Source of the DNA: Cyclobacteriaceae bacterium | GTDB lineage: Bacteria; Bacteroidota; Bacteroidia; Cytophagales; Cyclobacteriaceae | DNA: 64,000 nucleotides | NCBI GenBank assembly: GCA_028278225.1 | Contig: JANQEU010000104.1 | Span: 124,001-188,000, forward strand | Direction: 5' to 3' | Shown: positions 37,604 through 46,331 of the stretch, piece after piece | How the letters are laid out: each line of letters opens with the position of its first letter | Numbering within the stretch: the stretch's first letter is position 1 | Translations under genes and position numbers: made by a program | Notes under the pieces: generated by a model | The model's database searches: none | The model's input: the letters and a program-made list of their open reading frames with translations, nothing else | Told to the model about the DNA's origin: nothing

Positions 37604-37826
37604 TGATTTTACTATAACGAAACCACAAAAAGGCAACAATCCCGATCAGCAGATATGGTGTTACAAACAGGTATAAGATCCCAAAATTCAAACCTGCTGC
37701 CAGATTCGTATCTCCGCTGCTAACATTATTTACGATCTGAGTTTTGCACATGGCACATTGCGCTTCGGCAACTTTCGCAAACAAGGTCGATATCAAAAAG
37801 ATGAAAATATGCCTTGGTCTCAACAT
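37554..37826 (-). CDS. Small CxxC membrane protein of cox cluster
   Basis: About 90 residues from the ATG at 37826 (three codons into the longest frame, MLRPRHIFIF). A signal or first helix is followed by AQCAMCKTQIVNN, a CxxC motif in a periplasmic loop, then a second helix (GILYLFVTPYLLIGIVAFLWF) and a basic tail. This small protein is seen beside DUF420 and DUF983 in Bacteroidetes cox operons. The role is unknown; the CxxC suggests metal binding or thiol chemistry during oxidase maturation. The 3' end overlaps the DUF983 gene by about 50 bases. Confidence 0.75.
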   Translation of the reverse strand: MLRPRHIFIFLISTLFAKVAEAQCAMCKTQIVNNVSSGDTNLAAGLNFGILYLFVTPYLLIGIVAFLWFRYSKINERKIGISRRLKGKMS

Positions 37827-37842
37827 AAAGGGCAAATTTAAA

Positions 37843-38424
37843 CTAATACTGGTAATAAGGCCTGATCATGAAGTAAACGATCACCCCGGTAATTGACACA
37901 TAAAGCCAGACCGGGAACGCAAACCTTACAATTTTCTTATGTCGTGGTATTTGACCCGTCAGTGAAAAATAAAACGCAATCAGGACCAGCGGCACAACTG
38001 CAATAGAGCATAAAATATGAGACAACAGAAAGAACAGGTATAAACTTCTGGTATCCTCAACCGCCTGCCGCTCAATATCATCCAGCTCTCCGTCGAAGTT
38101 TATATCACCAAACAATGTGCTGTCGGCCGTAGAATGGTAAGTAACGTAAGAAATCAGGAAAATTACACCCATCCCGAAAGCAGTCATCATAAATCCCCTG
38201 TGAGCCTTAATATTTTTACCAAGTATTGAAATGAATGCCGATATCAGGATCAAACTGGTGGTACTGTTAATAATTGCATTAAGATGAGGGAGTGTATATA
38301 CCCATGTCCCGGCAGAAAGCTTTTCCGGTATAAACAATAGTGTAAAAACAATCACAGGTATCAAAAGAGAAACCACCTTGATCAGGTTCAGGTATCTGCG
38401 GTTGGTATTGGCTGATTTATTCAT
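37843..38424 (-). CDS. DUF420 family membrane protein
   Basis: 193 residues with five to six hydrophobic helices and the DUF420 pattern: LPHLNAIINSTTSLILI, KAHRGFMMTAF, a long loop with an EF-hand-like DINFDGELDD, then YLFFLLSHILCSIAVVPLVLIAF and RHKKIVRFAFPVWLYVSITGVIVYFMI. Family members are distantly related to the oxidase-assembly protein CtaM. It overlaps the SCO-like gene by 8 bases. The DxNxDGxxDD in the loop between residues 110 and 125 would bind calcium if it is a real EF-type loop. Confidence 0.9.
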   Translation of the reverse strand: MNKSANTNRRYLNLIKVVSLLIPVIVFTLLFIPEKLSAGTWVYTLPHLNAIINSTTSLILISAFISILGKNIKAHRGFMMTAFGMGVIFLISYVTYHSTADSTLFGDINFDGELDDIERQAVEDTRSLYLFFLLSHILCSIAVVPLVLIAFYFSLTGQIPRHKKIVRFAFPVWLYVSITGVIVYFMIRPYYQY

Positions 38425-38818
38425 TTTGGAGCGTCATCAAAAGATCGATTTCCACCATCGCACGATCCACTTCACGGATCGTCAGATCATAGATTCCACG
38501 AAGATCGTTATTGTCATCCACAAGCAGTAAGGATGGCTTTTCAAAGGAATGGAAACAATTGATTGAATCAGGGATTAAATGGAGTTCCCTCTCTTCGACA
38601 TATTCGGTCAGGCGCATCAGTTGATTTTGCTCCCGGGTAGTGACAGGTCCCGGCAAATACCAAATAGCCGTTTCATTTTGCAGGCATGGTGAATCCAGTT
38701 GTTCAATGACCTCCAGTTCAAATTTGTTTTCACCGAATATTTGTAAAAAAAGGTACCAGATCACCGGTACCCCGAATACAATTAGTAAGATAAATATTTT
38801 GAAAGATCTCCTCCCCAA
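38417..38818 (-). CDS. SCO-like protein lacking copper-binding cysteines
   Basis: 133 residues anchored by one N-terminal helix (SFKIFILLIVFGVPVIWYLFL). It sits exactly where Bacteroidetes cox operons carry SCO1/SenC, the copper chaperone for the CuA site. The C-terminal part (LLLVDDNNDLRGIYDLTIREVDRAMVEIDLL) reads like the SCO ending. However, the CxxxC copper motif, the conserved downstream His and about a third of the usual length are missing. Two isolated cysteines remain (DSPCLQN, SINCFHSF). It is probably a shrunken SCO-family derivative that cannot deliver copper in the known way. Overlaps DUF420 by 8 bases. Confidence 0.6.
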   Translation of the reverse strand: MGRRSFKIFILLIVFGVPVIWYLFLQIFGENKFELEVIEQLDSPCLQNETAIWYLPGPVTTREQNQLMRLTEYVEERELHLIPDSINCFHSFEKPSLLLVDDNNDLRGIYDLTIREVDRAMVEIDLLMTLQNE

Positions 38819-38821
38819 TAC

Positions 38822-39148
38822 CTAGTAAAGTACCTGGAATATAGCGTGTGCCTGGAAGATCAATATGAAAATAAGGAAGACAACAAACAGCATCGGCAGG
38901 ATGATGGTCATCTTAAGAGAGCGCCGCTCATGGCCCAGGTGCATAAACTCCGAAACAATGTAATAGGCCTTGAATATTGTCAAAACAATAAACACAACGA
39001 TTCTAAGCCACTTGTATTCATGAGGTACGGTGAATGCAATCGCAAATTCGATAAACGTGATGGCGGCTAGATATAGCATCACTTTGACAAAATGCCTGAC
39101 CTTCGCCTTATTGACCGGTTTTACCTCAACTTGTGTTGTTTGTTCCAT
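38822..39148 (-). CDS. Cytochrome c oxidase subunit IV family protein
   Basis: About 108 residues from the ATG at 39148 (MEQTTQVEVK); the longer frame begins in the preceding gene. Three hydrophobic helices are visible: FVKVMLYLAAITFIEFAIAFT, WLRIVVFIVLTIFKAYYIV followed by SEFMHLGHERR, and ILPMLFVVFLIFILIF. This matches the prokaryotic COX4/CyoD-like subunit, which helps assemble the binuclear centre. The start is close behind subunit III (stop 39168). Confidence 0.88.
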   Translation of the reverse strand: MEQTTQVEVKPVNKAKVRHFVKVMLYLAAITFIEFAIAFTVPHEYKWLRIVVFIVLTIFKAYYIVSEFMHLGHERRSLKMTIILPMLFVVFLIFILIFQAHAIFQVLY

Positions 39149-39167
39149 TATTTCAAATTCAATTTCT

Positions 39168-39902
39168 TTAAACCAGATAGAAGAATGTGAAAACAAATAC
39201 CCAGACCAGATCTACGAAGTGCCAGTACAACCCCACTTTCTCAATCATTTCATAATGACCCACACGCTCCAATTTGCCCGTCACCGTCTGGAAGAATATC
39301 GCAAAATTCAGTACTACCCCGCTTAACACGTGGAACCCGTGAAATCCCGTTATAAAAAAGAATAACGCCGCAAAATTCTGCGGTCCGTAAGGATTAGCGC
39401 TCAGGGAAGCATGAAAAAAGCTGCCGTCAGCCTGCTCCACACCATGGATGAAGTGTGACCACTCCCAGGCCTGACAACTGAGAAATGTTATTCCTCCCAG
39501 TATTGTCCAAAGCATCCATTTCTCCACGCCTTTCCTATCCATTCGTTCACCGGCTTCCACCGCCAACACCATCGTTACACTGCTGAGTATCAGTATAAAC
39601 GTCATAATACCAACAAAAGCAAGAGGGAGATTTACCCCATGCAGAAACGGGACAGCCTCGAATACTTTCTCGGGAACAGGCCAGTACTCCTGTGAAAAAA
39701 CGAAATCCTTAATTGCTCCTTCGTAGGCGGGATGACTAAACCGTATTACGCCGTAGGTAATTAAAAGTGCGGAAAATGTAAAAGCATCAGAAACCAGGAA
39801 AAACCACATCATCAGTTTCCCGTAGCTGGCCTTCATCGGAGCTACGCCTCCACCCCAGATACTCTTCTTGGATTCATCAACAATAACAGCTGTATCGGAC
39901 AT
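39168..39902 (-). CDS. coxC: Cytochrome c oxidase subunit III (second copy)
   Basis: 244 residues. The typical heme-copper oxidase subunit III pattern is a start with KLMMWFFLVSDAFTFSALLITY, the loop HFIHGVEQADGSFF, then FFFITGFHGFHVLSGVVLNF and the ending GLYWHFVDLVWVFVFTFFYLV. Five helices. It stabilises the catalytic core of the oxidase in the inner membrane. It follows another subunit III-like protein by 10 bases, so the operon encodes two such proteins, as in other Bacteroidetes. Confidence 0.95.
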   Translation of the reverse strand: MSDTAVIVDESKKSIWGGGVAPMKASYGKLMMWFFLVSDAFTFSALLITYGVIRFSHPAYEGAIKDFVFSQEYWPVPEKVFEAVPFLHGVNLPLAFVGIMTFILILSSVTMVLAVEAGERMDRKGVEKWMLWTILGGITFLSCQAWEWSHFIHGVEQADGSFFHASLSANPYGPQNFAALFFFITGFHGFHVLSGVVLNFAIFFQTVTGKLERVGHYEMIEKVGLYWHFVDLVWVFVFTFFYLV

Positions 39903-39912
39903 AGATCAGGTT

Positions 39913-40497
39913 TTAATTATTAGCGATCAAAAATATATATAAATACAACCAAAGTCCACCAAGAAAATGCCAATAGGTAGTGCACATCTCAATTGACAAC
40001 AGATTCCTGGAATGAACCTTGTAGGTGTAAGCTTTGAATAAAACAACAAACAGGAATATCAGACCTCCGGCAAGATGCAGTACATGCAGACCTGTGAAAA
40101 CATAAATGAATGATCCGGCAGGGTTCCCAACAAAGTAAACATCCTGCTCCACAAGTTTATCCCAGGCAAAGTATTGGCCTACCACAAATCCTATGGCTAA
40201 CAACCCTGTAATAACCAGTCCCAGTCTAATATTAAGCAGGTTGTCCCGCCTGGCAGCCAGGTACGAAAAGTGCATGCTGATACTGCTGATCACAATAAGC
40301 ACCGAGGTTATATTGAAGAGCTCCGGAAATTCAATGATCAACCAGTTCCCCTCGGACTTCTTAACGATATAGGCGCTCGTCAAAGAAGCAAAAACCATGG
40401 TCACCGAAATGATAAAAAGCCAGAGTGCAAACTTCCGGGCATTCATTGACCTTACCCTGGCTTCTCCAGTACCAAAAATCGACGCTGTATTCTCCAT
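39913..40497 (-). CDS. Cytochrome c oxidase subunit III-like protein (first copy)
   Basis: 194 residues, five helices, with the subunit III pattern: RKFALWLFIISVTMVFASLTSAYIV, then GSFIYVFTGLHVLHLAGGLIFL and the ending TYWHFLGGLWLYLYIF. It is shorter than the following subunit III and has a shortened first loop. Start and stop are coupled: the ATG shares a base with the stop of heme O synthase (TAATG). Confidence 0.92.
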   Translation of the reverse strand: MENTASIFGTGEARVRSMNARKFALWLFIISVTMVFASLTSAYIVKKSEGNWLIIEFPELFNITSVLIVISSISMHFSYLAARRDNLLNIRLGLVITGLLAIGFVVGQYFAWDKLVEQDVYFVGNPAGSFIYVFTGLHVLHLAGGLIFLFVVLFKAYTYKVHSRNLLSIEMCTTYWHFLGGLWLYLYIFLIANN

Positions 40498-41384
40498 TAT
40501 ATTTTATCCAGTAAATATGCGATTTGTACGATTGGAAGATATATGAACGAGCTAAACATAATTTTCAAAGCCGACTTTCTCGAATTGTCTTTCATCAACA
40601 TAAAAGTCTGGCTCAGGAAAAGCACCCCGCATAAAGTAGCGATCACGCCACTTGTTATCCCTGTTAACCCAAAATAACTTGGCAGTAGTCCGAGAGGCAG
40701 CAGGAACAACGTGTACACCATGATATTGATTGCCGTGTTCAGATCTTTTCTACCATTACCCGGCAAAAGCTTGAATCCGGCCTTTTTATAATCCTCATCT
40801 GCCAGCCATGCTATCGCCCAGAAATGGGGAAACTGCCAGATGAACTGTATTCCAAAAATGATCAACGCCTCGTGACTGATAGCACCGGTAGCTGCAACCC
40901 AGCCGATCAGCGGGGGCATCGCACCCGGAATAGCACCTACAAAAACAGCTATCGGACCCACCCTTTTCAATGGCGTGTAGCCAAACACATACAACATCAT
41001 CGAGATCAGGGAAAGTACGACGGCAAAGAGATTGGCATAATAGTAAACAATGCCATAACCTACAGCACTTGCCAGGATAGCAAATTCTATCGCTTCCATT
41101 CTGCTAACTCGTCCCGTGGGTACCGGCCTCCCCTTGGTTCTCATCATCATCGCATCCAACCGGAACTCGATGATCTGATTGATAGCTACCGAAGATCCGG
41201 AGATCAGGAATCCCCCCACTGCAAACATCAGGAGCTGTATCCAGTCAATGGTGCCTTGTGATCCCAAAAGAAAACCGAATGCCGAAGAGAATGCTACAAG
41301 GAAAGAAAGCCTCGGCTTCAACAGCTCATAATAGGCCCCTGACTTTGCCCGTATTAAATCCGATATTGAAGTAGTTCCAACCAC
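40497..41384 (-). CDS. cyoE: Protoheme IX farnesyltransferase (heme O synthase)
   Basis: UbiA-family prenyltransferase that adds a farnesyl group to heme B to form heme O, the precursor of heme A in the oxidase. 295 residues and about eight or nine helices. Motif 1 is NQIIEFRLDAMMMRTKGRP (NxxxDxxxD type, with Glu in place of the first Asp), the loop has TGRVSRMEA, and motif 2 is WLADEDYKKAGFKLLPG. Located between oxidase subunits I and III, so its product is made together with the apoenzyme. No ctaA (heme A synthase) lies nearby. Confidence 0.95.
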   Translation of the reverse strand: MVGTTSISDLIRAKSGAYYELLKPRLSFLVAFSSAFGFLLGSQGTIDWIQLLMFAVGGFLISGSSVAINQIIEFRLDAMMMRTKGRPVPTGRVSRMEAIEFAILASAVGYGIVYYYANLFAVVLSLISMMLYVFGYTPLKRVGPIAVFVGAIPGAMPPLIGWVAATGAISHEALIIFGIQFIWQFPHFWAIAWLADEDYKKAGFKLLPGNGRKDLNTAINIMVYTLFLLPLGLLPSYFGLTGITSGVIATLCGVLFLSQTFMLMKDNSRKSALKIMFSSFIYLPIVQIAYLLDKI

Positions 41385-41429
41385 TCTGAAGGTTTTTTTC
41401 GATGTTATGGATTTCGGCCTCCGATAATC

Positions 41430-43301
41430 CTATTCGACTTTATCTTTTTCTTTCTTTGGACTTTCCACACCTTCTTCTTTGGCCAGCTCACCCTCATGAG
41501 GCAGGTTGGATTCAGGGGTATGTGACAACGGTATCGTCTGCGGTATAAAATCGTCAGGCGCCCCCGGCTTTGAATAATCATATGCCCATCGGTATACTTT
41601 TGGAATTGCACCGGGCCAATTGCCATGCTGTGGTACCCTTGGAGTGGTCCACTCAAGCGTATTGGACTTCCAGGGATTTGCCGGCGCTTTCCGGCCTCCG
41701 AAAATGCTGTAGAAGAAATTGAACAGGAAAATGAACTGCGCTGCGAAAGTCACAACGGCAGCTATGGTGACGAAAGTGTTAAGGTCTGCAAAACCACTAA
41801 ATGTTTCAAAGCTTGTAAACGAATAGTAGCGTCTTGGGAATCCCGCAATCCCGATATAATGAAGTGGGAAGAAAACCAGGTAAACACCGATAAAGGTCAG
41901 CCAAAAATGAAGGCGACCCAGTTTTTCATCCATCATGCGGCCAAACATTTTAGGGAACCAGTGATATACCCCGGCCAGCAACCCAAAGAACGCAGCGCTA
42001 CCCATAACCAGGTGGAAATGGGCTACCACAAAATAAGTGTCGTGCAGATTTATATCCAGTGCGGAGTTACCCAGAAAAAGTCCTGTTAACCCGCCCGAAA
42101 TGAAGAAGGACACCAGGCCAATGGAAAACAACATTCCCGTCGTAAAGACAATGTTACCCCTCCATAACGTAGTGATATAGTTAAAAGCTTTCACTGCCGA
42201 AGGTACCGCTATGATCAGGGTAAGTAATGTAAATATCGATCCGAGGAAAGGATTCATTCCGGAAACGAACATGTGGTGCGCCCAGACAATAAATGACAAA
42301 AACGCAATTGCCAGCATGGAAAGGATCATCGCTTTATATCCGAAAATAGGCTTACGCGAATTGGTGGAAATGATCTCCGAAGTAATCCCTAGTGCCGGTA
42401 AGATTACAATGTAAACTTCCGGGTGCCCCAGGAACCAGAACAAATGCTGGAATAAAATGGGACTCCCTCCCATATTTGGCAGGGCTTCTCCCCCGATGAA
42501 AATCTCAGATAAGTAAAAACTGGTGCCAAAAGATCTGTCAAAAATCAAAAGTAGCGCGCAGCTGAGTAAGACCGGAAACGACAATATCCCGATCACTGCA
42601 GTTATGAAAAACGCCCAAATCGTCAATGGCAAACGCGTAAAAGTCATTCCCTCCGTCCTGAGATTTATAACGGTAGTAACATAGTTTATACCTCCCAGTA
42701 ATGTGGATGCTATGAAAAGTGCCATCGATATCAACCATAAAGTCATCCCCAGTCCTGAACCGGCCATCGCCTGGGGCAACGCACTTAGCGGAGGATATAC
42801 GGTCCATCCTGAACTGGCCGGGCCGGTTTCAATAAACAATGAAACAAACATCACCACACTGGAAAGGAAAAAGAACCAGTAGGAAAGCATATTCAGGAAA
42901 CCGGAAGCCATATCCCTGGCTCCGATCTGAAGTGGTATAAGGAAATTACTGAAAGTACCGCTCAATCCGGCAGTCAAAACGAAGAATACCATGATCGTGC
43001 CATGCATCGTGACAAGTCCCAGGTAAAATTCAGTGTCCAGCTTGCCGGCTGCAGTGATCCAATCACCCATGATCGGCCTCAACCAGTTGAGATCCATATC
43101 CGGATATCCAAGCTGCAAACGGAATATTAACGATAGTCCGCCTCCTACGATTGCCCAAAATATGCCCGTGATCAAAAACTGTTTTGCGATAGTTTTATGA
43201 TCAGTGGAGAAGATATATTTCGAAACAAAACCCTGATCATGGTGATCATCATGATGATCATCATGCCCAACTTCAGTAATTTGAATGTCCGCTACTGACA
43301 T
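41430..43301 (-). CDS. ctaD: Cytochrome c oxidase subunit I
   Basis: Catalytic subunit (623 residues, 12 core helices) of an aa3-type heme-copper oxidase, reducing O2 to water and pumping protons. FLGHPEVYIVILP holds the CuB His, the Glu of the D-channel and the cross-linked Tyr. The region with VWAHHMFVSGM contains two further CuB histidines, and HDTYFVVAHFHLVMG holds the heme ligands. The Glu in HPEV puts it in the A1 family. The N-terminus (GHDDHHDDHHDQGFV) has a His/Asp-rich segment before STDHKTI. It is co-transcribed behind subunit II (12 bases). Confidence 0.97.
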   Translation of the reverse strand: MSVADIQITEVGHDDHHDDHHDQGFVSKYIFSTDHKTIAKQFLITGIFWAIVGGGLSLIFRLQLGYPDMDLNWLRPIMGDWITAAGKLDTEFYLGLVTMHGTIMVFFVLTAGLSGTFSNFLIPLQIGARDMASGFLNMLSYWFFFLSSVVMFVSLFIETGPASSGWTVYPPLSALPQAMAGSGLGMTLWLISMALFIASTLLGGINYVTTVINLRTEGMTFTRLPLTIWAFFITAVIGILSFPVLLSCALLLIFDRSFGTSFYLSEIFIGGEALPNMGGSPILFQHLFWFLGHPEVYIVILPALGITSEIISTNSRKPIFGYKAMILSMLAIAFLSFIVWAHHMFVSGMNPFLGSIFTLLTLIIAVPSAVKAFNYITTLWRGNIVFTTGMLFSIGLVSFFISGGLTGLFLGNSALDINLHDTYFVVAHFHLVMGSAAFFGLLAGVYHWFPKMFGRMMDEKLGRLHFWLTFIGVYLVFFPLHYIGIAGFPRRYYSFTSFETFSGFADLNTFVTIAAVVTFAAQFIFLFNFFYSIFGGRKAPANPWKSNTLEWTTPRVPQHGNWPGAIPKVYRWAYDYSKPGAPDDFIPQTIPLSHTPESNLPHEGELAKEEGVESPKKEKDKVE

Positions 43302-43312
43302 ATTTGATTTCT

Positions 43313-44392
43313 TTAATTTGAACTACTCATTAACAATCCCCCTACCTCGTCGGCGCTGCCATCAATCCCCGCCGCAATCCGGGCCGCCTCCTGCAAACCA
43401 TCCGGTACCTGACCAAGATAATCCGCATTCTGCTTCAACCAGGGGTCCTGTGACTTGTACCATTCCTCGTATTCTTCGGGCTCATCCACTACAATGATAT
43501 ATTTCATCCCAAAGTGGCCGTAACCGCATATCTTGTTACACACCAATTCATAATTGAAATCGGGATTACCTGTCTCTGCCCTCATATCGGCTGTTGATTT
43601 TGTGGGTACAAACCAGAATCGCGTTGGCATCCCCGGCACGGCATTCATTTGCAGCCTGAAATGGGGCTGGTATACACTATGAATGACATCCCTTGCCCTG
43701 ATCTTAAATTCTACCGGTCTTCCTTTCGGCACGTGGATCTCCCTGGGCACGAAATCATCAAAAGAGGCCCGGTCCGAAAAGTCGATACCCATCTGGTTGG
43801 TGGCATCGATTTTCCGGTAATCATAGCCGCCTAATTTATTATCGGAACCCGGATACCTCACTGCCCAGGCAAACTGGTAACCCATGATTTCAACCACTTC
43901 AGCATCGTCAGGAGCTGCAGCGGTGATTTTGCCCCAAACCTTCAACCCGGACAGGATCAGCAGGGCCAACACAACAGCAGGGACAGCGGTCCAGATATAC
44001 TCCAGGGTATTATTGTGAGGATAGAAATATGCTTTTTCACCTTCCCGGTGCTGATACCGGAAAGCAAATCCGAATAAAAATATTTGTGTGATAATAAAAA
44101 CGGTACAGGTTACTGCCATAGTGATCCAGAACAACCTGCTCGTTGCCTCACCATGCTGCGAAGCTACCGGAAGCGTAAAGTCATCATCTAATCCTCCAAA
44201 CGAATAATAGAAAAATCCGATCAATCCTGCGATCAGAAATAGCAACAATAACGTTGCCTGCAGTCTGTTTCCTGACGGAACCTGCTTTCTGGTGTCCCCC
44301 CTGGCTATACCTACTAACGTAGAGACCCTGAAAATCACAAGCAGGATCACTATGATCAGTACAACCGCTATAGCAATTACAAAATTCAACAT
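43313..44392 (-). CDS. ctaC: Cytochrome c oxidase subunit II
   Basis: 359 residues. Several N-terminal helices (MLNFVIAIAVVLIIVILLVI, TLLLLFLIAGLIGFFYYSF, FWITMAVTCTVFIITQIFLFGF, YIWTAVPAVVLALLILSGL) precede the periplasmic CuA domain. The copper site is complete: DVIHSVYQPHF, then CNKICGYGHFGM (C-x3-C-x3-H-x2-M). The domain accepts electrons from cytochrome c, here presumably from ActA or ActE. Lies between actF and subunit I with very short spacers (8 and 11 bases), so the quinol oxidoreductase and the oxidase are expressed as one unit. Confidence 0.96.
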   Translation of the reverse strand: MLNFVIAIAVVLIIVILLVIFRVSTLVGIARGDTRKQVPSGNRLQATLLLLFLIAGLIGFFYYSFGGLDDDFTLPVASQHGEATSRLFWITMAVTCTVFIITQIFLFGFAFRYQHREGEKAYFYPHNNTLEYIWTAVPAVVLALLILSGLKVWGKITAAAPDDAEVVEIMGYQFAWAVRYPGSDNKLGGYDYRKIDATNQMGIDFSDRASFDDFVPREIHVPKGRPVEFKIRARDVIHSVYQPHFRLQMNAVPGMPTRFWFVPTKSTADMRAETGNPDFNYELVCNKICGYGHFGMKYIIVVDEPEEYEEWYKSQDPWLKQNADYLGQVPDGLQEAARIAAGIDGSADEVGGLLMSSSN

Positions 44393-44401
44393 GCCTGTAT
44401 C

Positions 44402-45658
44402 TTAAATATGATGATGTAAACTTTCCTCCAACATTGGATGGTTCCTGGCAAATAGTGGTGCTTTGGCAAGGCTGCTTAAAAATACATAAAGAAATGCACC
44501 GGTATATATGCACAGAACTCCAACTTCCAACAATCCGAATCCACCGTTTTCTTTCAACACTCCGGGTGTCACCATTTGATAGAAATCCAGCCAGTGACCT
44601 AAAATCACCACAGGTGTGATCACCTTCAGGAACCTCATGTGTCTTTTGGAGTCCCTCGTCATCAATAGCAGGAAGGGAAAGAAAAAGTTAAGGATCAAAT
44701 TGACAAAAAACACGGGAGCATACTTGTCACTCCACCTCTCTACGAAATAAATGGTCTCCTCGGGAATATTTGCATAATAGATCAATAAGTATTGAGAAAA
44801 CCAGATATATGCCCAGAAAACGGAAAAAGCAAAAACAAACTTTCCAAGATCGTGCAGATGGTTTTCATTCACCACGGACAACAATCCACGCTCTTTCAGC
44901 AACACCACAACCAAAGTGGTCAACGCCAGTGTGGCGACCCACCAGCTGGCAAACGTGTACCAGCCGTACATGGTGCTAAACCAATGCGTATCAATGGACA
45001 TCAGCCAATCCCAGGAGGCAATAGAAGATGAAACGGCAAAAAATACGATGAATATTGCCGAGTACATCCGCATTTGGTGCCAATTATCCGTCCCCCCCTC
45101 AATGTCCTCATTGAAAGCGAGACTCTTTAATTTGGCAAAAAGCCAGTACCACACACCAAAGAAAATGATCATTCGGGCAAGGAAGAACAACGGGAATGTC
45201 CCGCTTTTCAACGGCCAATAGAAGAAACCTCCTTTACCCTGAATTATTTCATCACCACCCTCTTCATAAAGTTCTGCATGCGTCCAATGGAAAATATCAT
45301 GACCAAAGGCAAAAAATGAAACCAGCATCAATAATCCCGCAATGGGCAGCCAGTTTCCAAACGCCAGTGGTATCCTTTTCAATCCTGCGGACCATCCCGC
45401 CTGGGCTGCGTATTGAATGGCAAAGAACAGAACTCCGACAACGGCAATTCCCGTAAAGAAAATATTATTGATCCATAAATTGGAATACAACCGCTGATAC
45501 CAATGGAAACCATGTCCTCCCCCTTCGGATGCCTCACCATGCCCTCCGCCCATATTCATGAGGACAATGCCAATTATCGAGAGAACTATTCCAGCGCCAA
45601 TAAGAATCAAAACATTCTTTTTGGCTTTCGCTGAAAATTCAAATCTTTCTTCTACCAT
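44402..45658 (-). CDS. actF: Alternative complex III quinone-binding subunit ActF
   Basis: 418-residue integral-membrane subunit of the quinol:cytochrome c oxidoreductase (ACIII). About ten hydrophobic helices; family stretches include WYQRLYSNLWINNIFFTGIAVVG, WWVATLALTTLVVVLL and WAYIWFSQYLLIYYANIPEETIYF. Homologous to ActC/NrfD-type helical bundles and thought to contain the quinol site. It closes the act gene group and leads straight into the cytochrome oxidase subunits. Confidence 0.93.
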   Translation of the reverse strand: MVEERFEFSAKAKKNVLILIGAGIVLSIIGIVLMNMGGGHGEASEGGGHGFHWYQRLYSNLWINNIFFTGIAVVGVLFFAIQYAAQAGWSAGLKRIPLAFGNWLPIAGLLMLVSFFAFGHDIFHWTHAELYEEGGDEIIQGKGGFFYWPLKSGTFPLFFLARMIIFFGVWYWLFAKLKSLAFNEDIEGGTDNWHQMRMYSAIFIVFFAVSSSIASWDWLMSIDTHWFSTMYGWYTFASWWVATLALTTLVVVLLKERGLLSVVNENHLHDLGKFVFAFSVFWAYIWFSQYLLIYYANIPEETIYFVERWSDKYAPVFFVNLILNFFFPFLLLMTRDSKRHMRFLKVITPVVILGHWLDFYQMVTPGVLKENGGFGLLEVGVLCIYTGAFLYVFLSSLAKAPLFARNHPMLEESLHHHI

Positions 45659-45676
45659 TTTTATTATATCCGGTAA

Positions 45677-46330
45677 TTATTGTTGTTGTTTCTGCAAAGC
45701 TTTCACATACCGTGCAATCTCCCATCGCTCTTCCACATCCAATTGCGATCCATGAGCTCCCATCAGGCCCTTTCCATAAGTGATCACCTGATAAATATGC
45801 CCCTCGTTCAATGCCTGGTATGCCACTCCATTGAGATTGGCTATGCCAAAATATTTTGTACTCACAGGGCCATCACCATTGCCTTCAGCCCCATGGCAGA
45901 GTAGGCAGAACCTCTCGTATAGTAATTTTCCATTTTTGATTACGGCTTCCGTTGAGTCGGTTGGATTAACCAGCAACCTCGCAGCAGCCTCAAAATCATC
46001 AGGCGCTATCCTTACCGGCAGGTATTGACCTCTTTTGACAGTTCCGGGGACTGGTTCACGCATGGTCATCCCAAATGCGTTATTGGGATTTGAATTATAA
46101 AATTCCGCAGGCTGACTTCTATCTACCCTCCGTATGGAATCAAAACTAAAAACAGGATCCAGACTGTTGACCCACCTGCCAGCATCTTCATTTGTAATTT
46201 GAGATAATGGCTCGTATGGCACTGAATGATACATATTGGGAGCAAACTCCACCCCCGTATCATCAGGCCCGGCCGTACATGACGATAAAATAATCGCAAC
46301 TGCTATCGCTAGTATGGAATTATATTTCAT
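45677..46330 (-). CDS. actE: Alternative complex III monoheme cytochrome c subunit ActE
   Basis: About 217 residues from the ATG at 46330 (MKYNSILAIAVAIILSSC), which provides a lipobox; longer frames start inside actD. One class I cytochrome c domain with FCLLCHGAEGNGDG (CxxCH) and the distal Met in GKGLMGAHG. It is lipid-anchored on the periplasmic face and shuttles electrons from the complex towards the oxidase. Only one base separates it from the stop of actD. Confidence 0.93.
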   Translation of the reverse strand: MKYNSILAIAVAIILSSCTAGPDDTGVEFAPNMYHSVPYEPLSQITNEDAGRWVNSLDPVFSFDSIRRVDRSQPAEFYNSNPNNAFGMTMREPVPGTVKRGQYLPVRIAPDDFEAAARLLVNPTDSTEAVIKNGKLLYERFCLLCHGAEGNGDGPVSTKYFGIANLNGVAYQALNEGHIYQVITYGKGLMGAHGSQLDVEERWEIARYVKALQKQQQ

Positions 46331-46331
46331 T

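Noticed and set aside
40497-41384. ctaA (heme A synthase) fused or adjacent to cyoE
   Set aside because: The frame is a plain UbiA-type prenyltransferase; no CtaA-type segment was found in the cluster.
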